Assembly (NCBI RefSeq): GCF_002211365.1
Contig: NZ_LOKZ01000036.1
Span: 124,001-188,000, forward strand
DNA: 64,000 nucleotides
Source: Rhizobium sp. R711
GTDB lineage: Bacteria; Pseudomonadota; Alphaproteobacteria; Rhizobiales; Rhizobiaceae
Reading direction: 5' to 3'
Shown: positions 15,942-24,868 of the stretch, in pieces
Position numbering within the stretch: the stretch's first letter is position 1
Layout of the letters: each line of letters starts with the position of its first letter
Notes under the pieces: generated by a model
What the model was told of the DNA's origin: nothing
What the model saw: the letters and a program-made list of their open reading frames with translations, nothing else
Database searches by the model: none
Program-made: the position numbers and the translations under genes

Positions 15942-16128
15942 AAAGCTGGCTTGCAGGCGGGGGGATCGGAACCGGTGTCCCTCGATTACCCGGCAGCAAA
16001 GCGCCGTTCCGCCAAGGGTGGAATGAAGAAGAATTGAGAACAAGCCACGCCCGGCAATTTTCCGGCGTCGTGCTCATCGAAACGAACGGCGTCTGGGCAC
16101 GGCCGCCACGAAATGAAGGTAGGAAGAC

Positions 16129-17610
16129 ATGCAGGTTATCGAAACGCTCGCTGAAGGGCTGAAGCGCGAAATCAAGGTCGTAGTCCCGGCCAAGGACATG
16201 GAAGTCAAGTTGAACGAGCGTCTTGCCGACGTGAAGGACAAGGTTCGCATCAACGGCTTCCGTCCAGGCAAGGTTCCGGCCGCTCACCTCAAGAAGGTCT
16301 ACGGCAAGTCCATCATGGCCGATCTCGTCAACGAGATCGTTCGCGAGCAGCCGACCGCAATTCTCGCCGAGCGCGGCGAAAAGTCCGCGACGCAGCCGGA
16401 AATCGCGATGACGGAAGACAAGGACGAGGCAGAACAGATCCTCGCCGCTCAGAAGGACTTCGAGTTCACACTCTCCTACGAAGTTCTGCCGCCGATCGAA
16501 CTGAAGTCCAACAAGGGCATCAAGATCACGCGCGAAGTCGTCGACATCTCCGACGAAGAAGTCAACGAACAGGTACTGAAGGTTGCTGAAAGCGCCCGTT
16601 CGTACGAAACCAAGAAGGGCAAGGCTGCTGACGGCGACCGCATCACGATGGACTACGTCGGCAAGGTCGATGGCGTAGCATTCGACGGCGGCACCGACCA
16701 GGGCGCCGAACTCGTTCTCGGCTCCGGCCGTTTCATCCCAGGCTTCGAAGACCAGTTGGTCGGCACGAAGGCTGGTGACGAGAAGACCATCACCGTTACG
16801 TTCCCGGCTGACTACCCGGCCAAGAACTTGGCCGGCCAAGAAGCCACTTTCGACGTGTCGGTCAAGGACGTTGCTGCCCCGGCCGACGTTGAAATCAACG
16901 ACGAACTGGCAAAGAAGCTCGGCCTTGAATCGGCTGACCGCCTCAAGGAAATCGTCCGCGGCCAGATTGAGTCGCAGTACGGCTCGATGACCCGCCAGAA
17001 GGTCAAGCGCCAGATCCTCGACCAGCTTGACGAAATGTACAAGTTCGAGACGCCTGCCTCGCTCGTCGAAGCCGAGTACAACGGCATCTGGAACCAGGTT
17101 GCCAACGACCTCGCTCAGTCCGGCAAGACCTTCGAAGACGAAGACACGACGGAAGAGAAGGCTCGCGAAGAGTACAAGAAGCTCGCTGAGCGTCGCGTTC
17201 GCCTCGGCCTCGTTCTCTCCGAAATCGGCGAAAAGGCTGGCGTTGAAGTGAGCGAAGACGAAATGCAGCGCGCCATCTACGAGCAGCTGCGTCAGTATCC
17301 GGGCCAGGAGAAGCAGATCCTTGACTTCTTCCGCAGCCAGCCGGGTGCCGCCGCCTCGATCCGCGCACCGATCTTCGAAGAAAAGGTCATCGACCATCTG
17401 CTGACCGAGATCGACGTCACGGACAAGAAGGTGACTAAGGAAGAACTGCTCGCCGACGAAGAAGGCGAAGTGTCCGAAAAGGAAACCAAGAAGGCTGCCC
17501 CGAAGAAGAAGGCTGCTGCCAAGGCAGAAGCGGCTGAAGGCGAAGAAGCCGCTGCTCCGAAGAAGAAGGCCGCTCCGAAGAAGAAGGCTTCCGAGGAAGG
17601 CGCCGAGTAA
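16129..17610 (+). CDS. tig: trigger factor chaperone/peptidyl-prolyl isomerase
   Basis: A 493-residue ribosome-bound chaperone for nascent chains. The N-terminal ribosome-docking signature is INGFRPGKVP (about residues 43-52). An FKBP-type isomerase domain follows at about 155-245 (DRITMDYVGKVDGVAFDGG), and then the helical C-terminal arms. The protein is longer than the usual 430-450 residues because of a C-terminal tail of about 50 residues, rich in Lys, Ala and Glu (repeated APKKKAA units). The codon use is strongly biased, consistent with high expression. A strong terminator follows 23 bp after the stop. Confidence 0.97.
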   Translation: MQVIETLAEGLKREIKVVVPAKDMEVKLNERLADVKDKVRINGFRPGKVPAAHLKKVYGKSIMADLVNEIVREQPTAILAERGEKSATQPEIAMTEDKDEAEQILAAQKDFEFTLSYEVLPPIELKSNKGIKITREVVDISDEEVNEQVLKVAESARSYETKKGKAADGDRITMDYVGKVDGVAFDGGTDQGAELVLGSGRFIPGFEDQLVGTKAGDEKTITVTFPADYPAKNLAGQEATFDVSVKDVAAPADVEINDELAKKLGLESADRLKEIVRGQIESQYGSMTRQKVKRQILDQLDEMYKFETPASLVEAEYNGIWNQVANDLAQSGKTFEDEDTTEEKAREEYKKLAERRVRLGLVLSEIGEKAGVEVSEDEMQRAIYEQLRQYPGQEKQILDFFRSQPGAAASIRAPIFEEKVIDHLLTEIDVTDKKVTKEELLADEEGEVSEKETKKAAPKKKAAAKAEAAEGEEAAAPKKKAAPKKKASEEGAE

Positions 17611-17633
17611 TCTTTTGGCCAATCGGATTTACG

Positions 17634-17662
17634 AAAGCCCCGCCTCGTGCGGGGCTTTTTGT
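17634..17662 (+). terminator. Rho-independent terminator after tig
   Basis: The stem AAAGCCCCGC-CTCGT-GCGGGGCTTT is followed by TTGTTTT. Confidence 0.93.
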
Positions 17663-18017
17663 TTTCGGAGCCAGCGACTGCCGTTCGGCCCGTGGAAGCC
17701 GCCGTCGGCACCGCTCACGGATCCTGTTGTCGGGAGCACTGCGCTTCGCGCGACGGTGCTGCATGGATCGACACTTGGAGATGAAAGCCCTTCGTGCCGA
17801 GGGCGACGTCGCACTTATGCATCGCAGGGAAAATGCGTCACGGCACGGCGAGGTTCGAGACAGAGGTCATGGACAAGATGACATTCGACAACGACGTGGT
17901 TGTTGAATGCGTGGAATTATCGACACGCTTCAGGCCACATTACCACTGACATCGCGACGATCCCGGCGACTCAACGGCTAGTTTGCCCGTCTTCTGTAAG
18001 CCGGCGTCCTACTGCGT
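17663..18017. other. 355 bp intergenic stretch, nothing recognised
   Basis: Between the tig terminator and the convergent radical SAM gene I find no convincing ORF with a Shine-Dalgarno, no tRNA and no clear promoter. The only structure is a weak AGCAC...GGTGCT inverted repeat near 17735-17762. Confidence 0.5.
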
Positions 18018-19871
18018 TCAGACCGCGGGCCGAGCCTTGTGTGCGTGGGTCAGTTCCGCGACCTTGTGAATATGAGAGACGGCGGCTCGTCCGCCTGCTG
18101 TCTTGGTGAACAGTTCAAGCGTTTCATCCTCGTGGTCACCGACCGGTGTCAGTGCCTGATCCATATACGTCTTCGATTTCTTGTCGCGTGCGATGAAGAA
18201 GGCGCTCGTTGCGAGGCTGGCAATGGTGGCGCCTAGCGACAGGTGCTTGCGAACGGTTTCCCAGATGAAACGTGGCCAGAACGTCACGGCGCTTTCTCGT
18301 GGCAGGCCGGGGCGGCGTTCGGATGGATGCTTGAGACGAAGCAGTCCGCTCTGCAGCGGATGAACGTTCTCCAGCGGCACCGTCGTCGCAAACGACACGA
18401 GCATCTTGACAAGGCTGGCGAGCGGTACGCCCGTGGCAACAGCCCGGCGCAGCAGCGTCTTCATATGCTCTGGCGAGTAGTAGAGCGACCAGGCCTCCTG
18501 ATAGATGTCTTCCCATTCCTGCTTGCTCATCTTCGGATGCGCAGTGCAGACGTGCTCGACGTCGTAAATGTTGAGATCGGCGTCCATCTCGACGCCTTTC
18601 TTCCACAGGGTCTGATGATCCTCCGAGCCCGGCAGCGGGGTCAGCACGAAGAACTCGATGACATCAAGGGGCAATTCGTGCTGGATGATCGCGATGTCGC
18701 GCCGGATCGACTCCGGCGTGTCTGCAGGGAAGCCGAGAATGTAGCCGGCGAGCGTCATGATGCCCTGTGCCTTCCAGGCGAGCAGCATCTTCCGGTATTC
18801 GGTGATCTTGTTCTGGTTCTTTTTGGCCGCAGTCAGATTGTCGGGGTTTACGTTCTCAAGCCCGATGAACACGCGGGTGACGCCGGCGCGTTTGGATTTT
18901 TCGATGAAGTTCGGGATCTTGTGGCAGAGCGTGTCGACCTGGATCATCAATCCAAGTGGGATGCCGTCCTTCTCTCGGAGCTCGATCAAGCGGTCGAAGA
19001 TTGCTTCCCAATCCCTGTTACGCGCGAAGTTGTCGTCGGTGATGAAGAACTTGTGGATGCCTTGTGCCCAGTTCATCCGCACCAGTTTTTCGACATCATC
19101 GGCCGATCGAAAGCGCGATTTACGCCCCTGCACATTGATGATGGTGCAAAACGAGCATTGATACGGACAACCGCGGCCGGCGTCGAAACTCGTGCTGAGG
19201 CCAAGCGTCTGCGCCACATTGGCTTTCGGCAGGAACGGGACGGCCGCACCTTCGATGCTCGGCAAGTCGTTCATGAAATTGTAGAGCGGCTCAAGCTGGC
19301 TGCTGGCGGCATCCTGCAGAACGCGCTCCAGCCGGCCTTCGGCCTCGCCGGCGAACATCGAGATACCCATCTCGCGACACGCGTCCAGGCCGACCGCCTT
19401 GCCGTCGAGCATGGCCAGGCACCCCGACACGTGAAAGCCGCCCATCGAAACTGGAATGCCGGCGGCGCGGAAGGGGCGCGCGATATCCAGTGCCCGTGGA
19501 TACTGATTCGACTGAACGCCGACCAGGGCGACCATCCCGAAATTGGCGTGTTGTCCAAGTTGTTTGAGCAGAGCCGGGATGTTGACCCGCGTGTTGGTCT
19601 CGTCGATGACCGTAATGTCGATTTCGACATTGGGGCCGAGGACCTTGCGCTCAGCGCAATCGGACGCGATTCCATAGATCGCAGCCAAGGAATTTGAGGG
19701 GATCATTGCCCGCCACCACCGGATCACATAGCCATCATCGTCATAATGCGACGGCTTGATCAGGATGAGCTGGAAACTCCGTTTGGCGGTCTTGGACAGA
19801 TCTTGCACGGTCACTCGCTGGTAAGAGGAATCCCCGAAAATGGACGCTACCAGACGCGGCGGATTATACAA
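18018..19871 (-). CDS. B12-binding-type radical SAM protein, substrate unknown
   Basis: Up to 617 residues. Residues about 33-190 resemble a cobalamin-binding Rossmann domain (LILIKPSHYDDDGYV through VSMGGFHVSGC). A radical SAM domain follows with the cluster motif CPYQCSFC (Cys at about 235, 239, 242), and then a helical C-terminal region. No DxHxxG lower-ligand motif is seen, as in base-on/methylase-type members. The first codon here is TTG with no good Shine-Dalgarno. Conserved-looking sequence begins near residue 30, so the true start may be later. The reaction cannot be named. It is not clearly a hopanoid methylase. Confidence 0.82.
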   Translation of the reverse strand: MYNPPRLVASIFGDSSYQRVTVQDLSKTAKRSFQLILIKPSHYDDDGYVIRWWRAMIPSNSLAAIYGIASDCAERKVLGPNVEIDITVIDETNTRVNIPALLKQLGQHANFGMVALVGVQSNQYPRALDIARPFRAAGIPVSMGGFHVSGCLAMLDGKAVGLDACREMGISMFAGEAEGRLERVLQDAASSQLEPLYNFMNDLPSIEGAAVPFLPKANVAQTLGLSTSFDAGRGCPYQCSFCTIINVQGRKSRFRSADDVEKLVRMNWAQGIHKFFITDDNFARNRDWEAIFDRLIELREKDGIPLGLMIQVDTLCHKIPNFIEKSKRAGVTRVFIGLENVNPDNLTAAKKNQNKITEYRKMLLAWKAQGIMTLAGYILGFPADTPESIRRDIAIIQHELPLDVIEFFVLTPLPGSEDHQTLWKKGVEMDADLNIYDVEHVCTAHPKMSKQEWEDIYQEAWSLYYSPEHMKTLLRRAVATGVPLASLVKMLVSFATTVPLENVHPLQSGLLRLKHPSERRPGLPRESAVTFWPRFIWETVRKHLSLGATIASLATSAFFIARDKKSKTYMDQALTPVGDHEDETLELFTKTAGGRAAVSHIHKVAELTHAHKARPAV

Positions 19872-19989
19872 GCGAAGGTTTTACCGGCGCTATTCGACAC
19901 AAATAAGTCAGGTCGACCGTATTTTGGCCGGATCTTAGATTTTTGTTTTCGTTTACTAAATTGTCAAAGCCTGCAGCCTGGTTAGGGGA

Positions 19990-21396
19990 TCACAGCTCCG
20001 ATTTGATGTCGCCCATCCGGTTCCACGCATCAAGACCGGCGATCTTGTAGGCCTCGGCGAGCGTCGGATAGTTGAACGTGTTTTCGACGAAGTATTCCAC
20101 CGTTCCCTTGAGGTTCAGCACGGCCTGGCCAATGTGAACCAGCTCGGTTGCCCCTTCACCGACGATGTGCACGCCAAGCAGTCGGCGCGTCTTCAACGAG
20201 AAAATGAGCTTCAGAAGCCCGGTATCGAGACCCATGATATGTCCGCGCGAGGTCTCGCGGAAACGCGCGATGCCGCATTCATAGGGAATACCGCGCTCCT
20301 TCATCTCTTCCTCCGTCAAGCCGCAGGTAGAGATCTCCGGAACGGCGTAGATGCCGTAGGGAAAGTATTTCGGCGGCTCCTTCGCGACCGCACCGATGGC
20401 AACGCGGGCGGCGATGCGGCCCTGTTCCATGGAGGTGGATGCGAGGCTCGGAAAGCCGACAACGTCGCCCGCGGCGTAGATGTTCGGGACAGAGGTCTGG
20501 AAGGTCTCCGGATTGACCTTGAGGCGGCCACGGCTATCGGCTTCGAGTCCCGCCACTTCCAGGTTGAGCGTATCGGTCGCGCCCATACGGCCGGCGGCGA
20601 AGAGAACCATGTCGGTCACCAGATGGCGACCATTGTCGAGTTTCAGTTCGACCTTGCCGTTATCCAGGCGCGTCACCTTGTCGGCCTTGGTGCCAAGCAG
20701 GATCTTCATGTTGCGATCGCGCAGCTGGTAGGTGAAGTCCTCGACGATTTCCCGGTCGATGAAATCGAGCATCGTCGGCTTAGGGTCGACCACGGTCACC
20801 GCGGTATCGAGTGCGCTGAAGATCGTCGCATACTCGATGCCAATGACGCCCGCGCCGATCACGGCCATCGAGCGCGGCAGCTCTTCGATGTCGAGCAGCT
20901 CGTCACTGTCGAGCACCGTCTTGTTGTCGAATGGGATGTCATCGGGGCGGAACGGCTTCGTGCCGACCGCAAGAAGGATGCTGGCGCCTGTGACCCTGAG
21001 GATTTCGCCGTCGTCCTTGACGACTTCGAGCGTCGACGGGTCGACAAAGCTTGCCTTGCCTCTGATATGCTGCACGCGGTTTCGGGCGAACTGGTGCTCC
21101 AGCACCTCGACTTCGTGATCGAGGGTGATCAGCAGGCGCCGCCGAAGGTCTTCCGCGCTGATTTCTTCCTTCACGCGATAAGACCGGCCGTAAAAGCCGC
21201 GCTCGCGCCAGCCGGAGAGATTGAGCGCCGTTTCGCGCAGCGTCTTGGAGGGGATGGTGCCGGTGTGCACCGAAACGCCGCCAACGCGTTTGCCCTGTTC
21301 GATGACCAGAACTTTCTTGCCAAGCTTGGCGGCCTGAATAGCGCCGCGGCGGCCTGCGGGACCACTACCCACAACAACAAGATCGTACTCGAACAT
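19990..21396 (-). CDS. sthA: soluble (Si-specific) NAD(P)+ transhydrogenase
   Basis: A 468-residue flavoprotein that balances NADPH and NADH. It has the FAD-binding VVGSGPAGRRGAIQAAKLGK at the N-terminus, a second nucleotide site VIGAGVIGIEYATIF, and the C-terminal dimerisation domain with FNYPTLAEAYK. The segment HTGTIPSKTLRE replaces the redox-active CxxxxC of lipoamide dehydrogenases. That is the hallmark of SthA. The start MFEYDLVVVG at 21396 is chosen over an upstream ATG that adds an unrelated 25-residue extension. It is transcribed toward the radical SAM gene, 118 bp away. Confidence 0.95.
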   Translation of the reverse strand: MFEYDLVVVGSGPAGRRGAIQAAKLGKKVLVIEQGKRVGGVSVHTGTIPSKTLRETALNLSGWRERGFYGRSYRVKEEISAEDLRRRLLITLDHEVEVLEHQFARNRVQHIRGKASFVDPSTLEVVKDDGEILRVTGASILLAVGTKPFRPDDIPFDNKTVLDSDELLDIEELPRSMAVIGAGVIGIEYATIFSALDTAVTVVDPKPTMLDFIDREIVEDFTYQLRDRNMKILLGTKADKVTRLDNGKVELKLDNGRHLVTDMVLFAAGRMGATDTLNLEVAGLEADSRGRLKVNPETFQTSVPNIYAAGDVVGFPSLASTSMEQGRIAARVAIGAVAKEPPKYFPYGIYAVPEISTCGLTEEEMKERGIPYECGIARFRETSRGHIMGLDTGLLKLIFSLKTRRLLGVHIVGEGATELVHIGQAVLNLKGTVEYFVENTFNYPTLAEAYKIAGLDAWNRMGDIKSEL

Positions 21397-21498
21397 TAAG
21401 CTGGCCCCGATTGAAAAGCTGGAATCATTTTTGCGACGCAATATCTCGCGCGTCCACCGGTAGCAGGTCAATGTTGCAGATTATTTTATGAGCGGATA

Positions 21499-22086
21499 TC
21501 AGGATTCATTGAGGCCAAGTAGGGGTTCCAACTTCTCGAAGGTGCGATCCATGGCGAAAGCCCGGCTGATCGGCAGTGCGATATGGCCGTAAAAGATCGA
21601 CATCTGCCCTTCAGCCACTTTCTCGTTCGTCTTGCTGATCGCCGCCAGATAAAGCGCGGATGCGAGCCCGGTTCTATCTGCACCTGAGAGGCAGTGGATC
21701 AACAGCGGCTTCGGAGCGTCCTTCATGACTTGGATCAATTCCTTCGCCCGCTCCGGGGAAAGCTCCTTGTAAGCCGACATCGGGAAATCGATGTGCTCGA
21801 TGCCAAGTGTCTTGGCTTGTTCGACCTCGGCGCTCCATGTCGGGCTGTTGATCCCGCCGCGCAGATTGATAATGGTCTTTATCCCATAGCGCTTCGAGAA
21901 GTCGGCAATTTCCTGTGGGGATGGCTGCGACGAACGGTAGACTTCGCCGGCAACGACAGCATGAAAGTTGCTCGTCGCCTCCAAATAGAAAGCGTAGCCG
22001 CCAACGATGGCAAGGAGCAGGGTGAGCAGAAATGCCGCTGCCATCCTGGAACGAGGGAATTGGCGAGAAACAAAGGTCGTCGTCAT
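21499..22086 (-). CDS. membrane-anchored dual-specificity-type phosphatase
   Basis: About 195 residues. A single hydrophobic helix (about residues 16-34, AAAFLLTLLLAIVGGYAFYL) is followed by a cysteine-dependent phosphatase domain with the P-loop HCLSGADRTG and an upstream acid loop near DFPMSAYKE. The YRSSQPSPQEIADFSKRYGI segment is typical of the Siw14/DSP-like group. The topology suggests that the catalytic domain lies in the periplasm, which would be unusual for a protein-phosphate target. The substrate is unknown. The start is uncertain between 22086 and 22134. Confidence 0.82.
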   Translation of the reverse strand: MTTTFVSRQFPRSRMAAAFLLTLLLAIVGGYAFYLEATSNFHAVVAGEVYRSSQPSPQEIADFSKRYGIKTIINLRGGINSPTWSAEVEQAKTLGIEHIDFPMSAYKELSPERAKELIQVMKDAPKPLLIHCLSGADRTGLASALYLAAISKTNEKVAEGQMSIFYGHIALPISRAFAMDRTFEKLEPLLGLNES

Positions 22087-22165
22087 AAAGGTCTCGAAGC
22101 AGAACGGTTGCAGCATGCTTGCCTTGCCACCCAAACCTGACGGACACCTGAAGCAGGTTTGGTCT

Positions 22166-22987
22166 CTAAATCAGACGTAGACCCTTAAGACTCGCGTGAC
22201 CGTCCTTACCGATGATGATGTGATCGTGGACGGTGATGCCGAGCGGCTTTGCCGTATCGACAATCATCCTCGTCATGTCGATATCGGCCCTCGACGGCGT
22301 CGGATCGCCCGAGGGATGGTTGCGGACGAGGATCAGCGCCGTCGCCGAAAGCTCCAGCGCGCGCCGCACAACCTCGCGCGGCTAGACCGGCGTATGGTCA
22401 ACCGTCCCGCGTCCCTGAACCTCGTCGGCCATTAACGCGTTGCGCTTGTCGAGAAAGAGAATGCGGAATTGCTCGCGTGTCTCATGGGCCGTGGCGGCGT
22501 GCAGTATTGAATCACTGACGACCATGATGATAGCACCTGCTTGCCGCGAAGCTCGCTCTTCAGGGTCCTGTGTGCGGACTGTCGAGACCAGCTTCAGATC
22601 GAGCGCCACGGCCTCGCCGATGCCCTTCACCTACTGCAACAAAGGCAGTGGTGCGCCGAAGACGGCGGCAAGTGAACCGAAGCGCTCGAGCAACGCCTTT
22701 GCGATTGGCTTGGTATCGCGCCGCGGGATCAGCCTGAACAGCAGCAGTTCGAGCAACTCGTAATCGGCGAGCGCCGTGTCGCCATGCTGACGAAATCGGT
22801 CGCGTAGCCGCTCCCGGTGTCCGTGATAGTGCTCTTCCTTGCCGAGCGATGCCGGGAGGTTGGCCTGCTTCGTGAGCGATGCCGGCTTGGCGGCCTATTC
22901 CGCAAAGAAGGAGCGTTCGTCGCTTGCATCGCTGGTGGCGAAGGGCAGTTCGGCGTCGTTGGATTGCGAAACAGGACCCTTCGTCAT
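22166..22987 (-). pseudogene. radC: radC, interrupted by three in-frame amber codons
   Basis: The frame MTKGPVSQSNDAEL... to ...ASLKGLRLI (274 codons) is a full RadC/JAB-family protein with no indel. It has TAG codons at 22895-22897, 22631-22633 and 22382-22384. The last replaces a Tyr normally found in HTPVYPREV. The metal-binding HNHPSGD motif reads RNHPSGD (Arg codon at 22322-22324), so even a read-through product would lack one zinc ligand. The normal end is also TAG. It follows map by 7 bp on the same strand. The nonsense codons and lost ligand together point to a decaying gene. Confidence 0.88.
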
Positions 22988-22994
22988 CAAGCGC

Positions 22995-23831
22995 TCATCG
23001 GTTCAAGGGCGGAAGGCCGGGTCGGTCGAGGCCGCCAGGCGAAAGCGTGAATATCTCGCAGCCGTCGGCGGTGACGCCGACCGTGTGTTCGTATTGCGCC
23101 GAAAGCGAGCGATCGCGCGTAACGGCAGTCCAGCCGTCCGCCAGCACCTTCACATGCGGCCGACCCAGGTTAATCATCGGTTCAATCGTGAAGATCATGC
23201 CTTCGCGCAGTTCCGGCCCTTCGTTCGCGCGGCCGTAGTGCAGAATGTTCGGGGAGTCGTGGAACAACGCACCGACGCCGTGACCGCAGAAATCGCGCAC
23301 AACGGAACAGCGTTCGGCTTCGGCATAGGTCTGAATGGCCTCTCCAATCGCGCCGGTGCGAGCACCGGGCCGAACGGCCGATATGCCACGCAGAAGGGAT
23401 TCGTAGGTCACTTCAAGCAACCGCTCCGCTGCACGTTTGATGGTCCCGACCGGATACATGCGGCTTGAGTCGCCGTGCCAGCCATCGACCACGTAGGTTA
23501 CATCGATGTTGACGATGTCGCCCTCGCGCAGAGGCTTGGCATCAGGAATACCATGGCAGACAACATGGTTGATCGAGGTGCAGGTTGATTTCGTGTATCC
23601 GCGATAATTGAGCGTCGCCGGAATCGCACCGTTGTCCATGCCGAATTCGAAAACGAAGCGGTCAATGGCGTCGGTCGGAAGGCCCGGCTTCACGACAGCG
23701 GCCAGCTCGTCGAGGCAGCGCGCCGTCAGCTGGCAAGCCTTCCGCATTCCCTCGAAAGCTTCAGGACCGTAGAGCCTGATTGCGCCCGTATTTTTCGATG
23801 GCGCGGAAGAGGCTTCGATATAATTCACCAT
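22995..23831 (-). CDS. map: type I methionine aminopeptidase
   Basis: A 278-residue metalloprotease that removes the initiator methionine. Metal-ligand segments are visible: NIDVTYVVDGWHGDSSRMY (two Asp), FCGHGVGALFHDSPN (His) and GMIFTIEPMI (Glu). AAAGG precedes the ATG. The decayed radC follows directly. Nothing recognisable lies upstream for about 1 kb, although relatives often have another gene there. It is presumably essential unless another map copy exists. Confidence 0.96.
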   Translation of the reverse strand: MVNYIEASSAPSKNTGAIRLYGPEAFEGMRKACQLTARCLDELAAVVKPGLPTDAIDRFVFEFGMDNGAIPATLNYRGYTKSTCTSINHVVCHGIPDAKPLREGDIVNIDVTYVVDGWHGDSSRMYPVGTIKRAAERLLEVTYESLLRGISAVRPGARTGAIGEAIQTYAEAERCSVVRDFCGHGVGALFHDSPNILHYGRANEGPELREGMIFTIEPMINLGRPHVKVLADGWTAVTRDRSLSAQYEHTVGVTADGCEIFTLSPGGLDRPGLPPLNR

Positions 23832-24868
23832 TGCAGGCCTTTAGGATTGTCATTCTGGTACATAATGCAGCTATGCAGGGTTCGTCCATCGCGATCAATG
23901 GGGTGGATGTGATTTATGGCCTTGCGGTCGCGTTGAACCGGCACCGGCAGCTCTTCTGCGAGCCGCGCGCAGCTTCGCCTTCACGCGATCCTTTTGGCCC
24001 GTGGCTTGACCTGCATTGTCACTCGGACGCGGCGCTGGAAAGTGCCTCGCTGAGTAAAACAATATGGCGCTTCCCAGCGCCCCGTTCGGCGGTTTGTGCC
24101 CGCAACTCCGGTCCCTCTGCGGCCTGCCCGAGGAAGCTCTTGCTTCCCCTGGGGGCCATGTGTGCCACACAGGCACGTCCGGGGCTCAACTCGACGCCGC
24201 ATTCGCGCGGACGCCGCCGTCCCCGGAGGGAGGCCATTTTCTGCGGGCCCCTGATGCGGAAGCTCACGTCCTTCCTCCGCACCCGGCGCGCCGGTCCCGC
24301 CTCGCCGCAACGCCTTGCGGTGTATCCATGACGGGACGAGGGGATGATGGCATGGGGGCGAGGGGTGGGGATGGAACGGGGGCTATGTGGTTGTTTTTGT
24401 GGGAACAGTCGCAGATTACGTTCATATGGTGAGCTGTCGAGACCTACTACGAATGCGGCACCTCAACATCAAAGCAATTGCTGATTGCGCAGGAGCCGCT
24501 TGATTCACCGCGCGGATGCGAGGTGGCGGAATCCCGGATCAGGTCCGGGATGACGGGAGGAGAGCAGTTGCCCGGGCCGGCCTGTCTTGCACTTCGTCGT
24601 TCACCGTTAGCTCCCGTCATGCCGGGCTCGACCCGGCATCCAGTAGCCCCGCGTCTACGGCGCAAAGGCGTCTTTCTCGCCCAGGACTTGAGCGCGCTGG
24701 CTCTGGATCCAGTTGGGGGGGGGGACGAGGAGGTGAACGGCTGGGTGACGGCGCGAGGGCTTGCCTTCACGCGGCGGGTGTCATCTGTGGCTTGTATCCG
24801 ACGCAACGATGATGGCATTTCCGCGTGCCGCTGGGCAAATCGAGCACGTCGTTCTTGATGACTATTGA
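23832..24868. other. about 1 kb gene-poor, hairpin- and repeat-rich region
   Basis: No frame here looks like a known protein, although several frames on both strands stay open because of high GC. Several short perfect hairpins crowd 24060-24320: GGCGC-N6-GCGCC (24067-24082), GGAAGC-TCTT-GCTTCC near 24132-24147, and CCGCAA-CGCC-TTGCGG (24305-24320). A pair of inverted palindromic elements follows at 24531-24639. It could be degraded intergenic mosaic repeats or a structured RNA. I cannot decide. Confidence 0.45.
24531..24639. repeat. inverted pair of palindromic intergenic elements
   Basis: ATCCCGGA-tcagg-TCCGGGAT (24531-24551) and ATGCCGGG-ctcga-CCCGGCAT (24619-24639) are two short palindromes. 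Their inner flanks are mutually inverted (ATGACGGGAG and CTCCCGTCAT). This core (CCCGG...CCGGG next to ATGACGGGAG) resembles palindromic intergenic repeats common in Rhizobiales. Confidence 0.7.

Noticed and set aside
18243..19697. 484-codon plus-strand frame opposite the radical SAM gene
   Set aside because: It is antisense to a clear CxxxCxxC radical SAM protein, and the translation is low-complexity Arg/His/Asp-rich.
20134..21399. 421-codon plus-strand frame opposite sthA
   Set aside because: It is a mirror of the sthA coding frame and has no recognisable domain.
22166..22987. Amber stop-codon reassignment in this organism
   Set aside because: yajC, the peroxiredoxin, LysR and lipoprotein genes, and radC itself, end in TAG at natural termini. 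Reassignment would extend all of them.
24064..24432. Open frame MALPSAPFGG... in the gene-poor region
   Set aside because: Frames are open on both strands, there is no Shine-Dalgarno, hairpins lie throughout and no protein family is recognised. More likely non-coding.
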